From the NCBI GenBank assembly GCA_003516285.1, contig DPCK01000047.1:1-13790 (forward strand): a stretch of DNA of 13,790 bases, given 5' to 3'. The notes under the pieces are model-generated. The model did no database searches. It had not been told where the DNA came from and worked only from the letters and a program-made list of their open reading frames with translations. Made by a program: the position numbers and the translations under genes. The stretch comes from Lutibacter sp. Lineage in GTDB: Bacteria; Bacteroidota; Bacteroidia; Flavobacteriales; Flavobacteriaceae. Positions 12,473-13,790 of this stretch are shown here, piece by piece (the stretch's first letter is position 1; each line of letters begins with the position of its first letter).

Positions 12473-13522
12473 CTAAAAAAAAGAGTCAGATTTATAACGA
12501 TTTAAAAAATTATCAATCAACGCTGGCACAGGATATTTATTAACAGTTTTCCACGGAATTGAAAAATGATCTGAAACAGTGGTGTTTATCACCCAAAATT
12601 TGGCATAAATATGTTGATGTGTTAATTTATGAACAAGCACTTCTTCATCAAAAAGCGAAACTGTTGCGGCTGAATCACAAAACAATTCCTTATATATTTT
12701 ATGTTCAATAAGTTGTTTTTCATCAATAATATCGCTTGTTTCTATCAGCGGAAACTCATAAAGATTTTTCCAAATTCCTGTTTCCCGCTTTACAATCTTG
12801 GTTTTCTGGTCACTTGATTGAATTACCAAATAATTAAAGTGCCTCGTTTTAATTTTGGCTTTCTTTTCTTTAACCGGAAGCTCTTTTACCTTGTTTTTTG
12901 ATAAGGCAAAACAACTGTTGTTTAATGGACAAATAATACAATCAGGATTGCTGGGTCTGCACATCAGCGCGCCAAATTCCATCATTGCCTGGTTGTGTGT
13001 GCCAGGATTTTTTTTATCAATAAGTTCTTGTGCCAATTGCTTAAATATTTTAATTCCTGCGGAAGAATTTATGGAAGTGTCAATTCCAAAATACCGCGCC
13101 AAAACGCGATAAACATTCCCGTCAACAACTGCAGTTGGCTCATTAAAACATATAGAAGCAATTGCGGAAGCTGTATAATCCCCAACGCCTTTAAGCTTTA
13201 AAAGGTCTTTATACGTTGAAGGAAATTCACCCTTAAGTTCATCAACAATGAATTTTGCTGAAAAATGCAAGTTTCTGGCTCTGGAATAATAACCCAATCC
13301 CTGCCAAAGTTTTAATACTTGCTCTTCTGATGCAGCCGCCAAATCAAAAACAGTTGGAAAATTTTCAATAAACTTAAAATAATAAGACATTCCTTGGTCA
13401 ACTCGCGTTTGCTGCAAAATAATTTCCGAAAGCCAAATGGCGTAAGGATTGGCGGTAGCTCGCCAAGGCAGATTTCTTTTATTATGTAAATACCAGTATG
13501 TTAAATGTTTAGAGAAAATCAT
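12473..13522 (-). CDS. mutY: A/G-specific adenine DNA glycosylase
   Basis: MutY removes adenine paired with 8-oxoguanine and so limits G:C to T:A changes. From ATG 13522 it has 349 residues. Visible features are the catalytic Glu33 in SEIILQQTR, the helix-hairpin-helix LKGVGDYTASAIAS (110-123), the catalytic Asp134 in VVDGNVYRV, and the 4Fe-4S cysteines 188, 195, 198 and 204 with C-x6-C-x2-C-x5-C spacing. A C-terminal NUDIX-like domain for 8-oxoG recognition begins near 225. An in-frame TTG at 13543 would add seven residues (MYFIKNR), but MIFSKHLTYWYL is the normal family start. The gene is divergent from hup and 30 bp upstream of ssb. Confidence 0.96.
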   Translation of the reverse strand: MIFSKHLTYWYLHNKRNLPWRATANPYAIWLSEIILQQTRVDQGMSYYFKFIENFPTVFDLAAASEEQVLKLWQGLGYYSRARNLHFSAKFIVDELKGEFPSTYKDLLKLKGVGDYTASAIASICFNEPTAVVDGNVYRVLARYFGIDTSINSSAGIKIFKQLAQELIDKKNPGTHNQAMMEFGALMCRPSNPDCIICPLNNSCFALSKNKVKELPVKEKKAKIKTRHFNYLVIQSSDQKTKIVKRETGIWKNLYEFPLIETSDIIDEKQLIEHKIYKELFCDSAATVSLFDEEVLVHKLTHQHIYAKFWVINTTVSDHFSIPWKTVNKYPVPALIDNFLNRYKSDSFF

Positions 13523-13585
13523 TCGGTTTTTTATAAAATACAATGATACATCTTTTAATTAATTAAATTTTAATGAATTAACTTT

Positions 13586-13614
13586 TTGAATTTCATTATT
13601 ATATCATATATTTG
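13586..13614 (+). promoter_or_regulatory. Promoter of the HU-family gene
   Basis: TTG (13586-13588) is followed after 18 bp by TATATTTG (13607-13614), an exact flavobacterial promoter pair. Transcription would start near 13618, giving a leader of about 36 nt. It lies in the 131-bp gap shared with the divergent mutY, whose own best -7 candidate (TATCATTG, 13548-13541) has one mismatch. Confidence 0.7.
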
Positions 13615-13653
13615 CCGTCTTAATTTTATAATAACATATAACCCATATTAAAA

Positions 13654-13790
13654 ATGACGAAAGCAGAAATCGTATCAAATATTGCAGATAAATCTGGAAT
13701 AGAAAAAGCAGATGTTTTAGCAACTGTTGAAGCGTTCATGGAAGAAGTGAAAAATTCCTTAGAAAAAGGAGACAATGTTTATTTAAGAGG
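13654..13790 (+). CDS. hup: HU-family DNA-binding protein, partial at window edge
   Basis: The first 45 codons are present, starting MTKAEIVSNIADKSG and continuing through VEAFMEEVKNSLEKGDNVYLR. This is the N-terminal helical dimerisation part of an HU/IHF protein, a small nucleoid protein that bends DNA. The DNA-binding beta arm with its conserved proline lies beyond the window. A gene of this type beside mutY-ssb-gldE-gldD is a familiar flavobacterial order. Confidence 0.92.
   Translation, partial: MTKAEIVSNIADKSGIEKADVLATVEAFMEEVKNSLEKGDNVYLR

Overview
The window reads as ordinary chromosome from a marine- or freshwater-type member of the Flavobacteriia (Bacteroidota). Support for this comes from low G+C, the gliding genes gldD and gldE in the cluster hup / mutY-ssb-gldE-gldD, Kdo transferase (Gram-negative lipid A), CtaA (aerobic respiration), and repeated flavobacterial promoter elements (TAnnTTTG, three of them with a TTG 18-20 bp upstream). 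Weak Shine-Dalgarno sequences also fit. I saw no tRNA, rRNA, CRISPR array, insertion sequence or prophage.

Left part (1-3619, all minus strand). The ribosomal pair rplU-rpmA is transcribed from a clear promoter and ends in a strong hairpin terminator. Next come kdtA/waaA (Kdo transferase) and a Crp/Fnr-family regulator whose start overlaps the kdtA stop (ATGA). Beyond these lie two half-size YeeE/YedE sulfur-transport proteins, the second cut by the window edge. A perfect TGTGA-N6-TCACA operator sits between the regulator and the transporter genes, about 40 bp upstream of the predicted start of transcription. This suggests the regulator activates the transporter pair. L21 carries a long C-terminal extension with a helix-hairpin-helix-like module.

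Middle part (3620-9050). A 327-bp divergent intergenic region holds promoters for rplU and for an M16 metalloprotease pair. In that pair the first protein has the zinc motif HFFEH, while the second has lost it but keeps the R/Y-type motif, as in heterodimeric M16B peptidases. The second also has an extra C-terminal domain of about 210 residues. After a terminator come a convergent EamA transporter gene and two small lipoprotein genes on the plus strand. One is a heavy-metal-associated (HMA) domain protein with an unusual CxxxC loop, the other a 63-residue Val/Glu-rich protein. They end in a strong terminator shared with ctaA.

Right part (9049-13790). ctaA, gldD, gldE, ssb and mutY run on the minus strand with short gaps or overlaps, ssb having its own candidate promoter. 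The start of an HU-family gene (hup) diverges from mutY at the right edge.

I found no clearly undescribed multi-gene system. The best second looks are the regulator/operator/sulfur-transporter unit, the L21 fusion, the M16 pair with its extra domain, and the two small lipoproteins.
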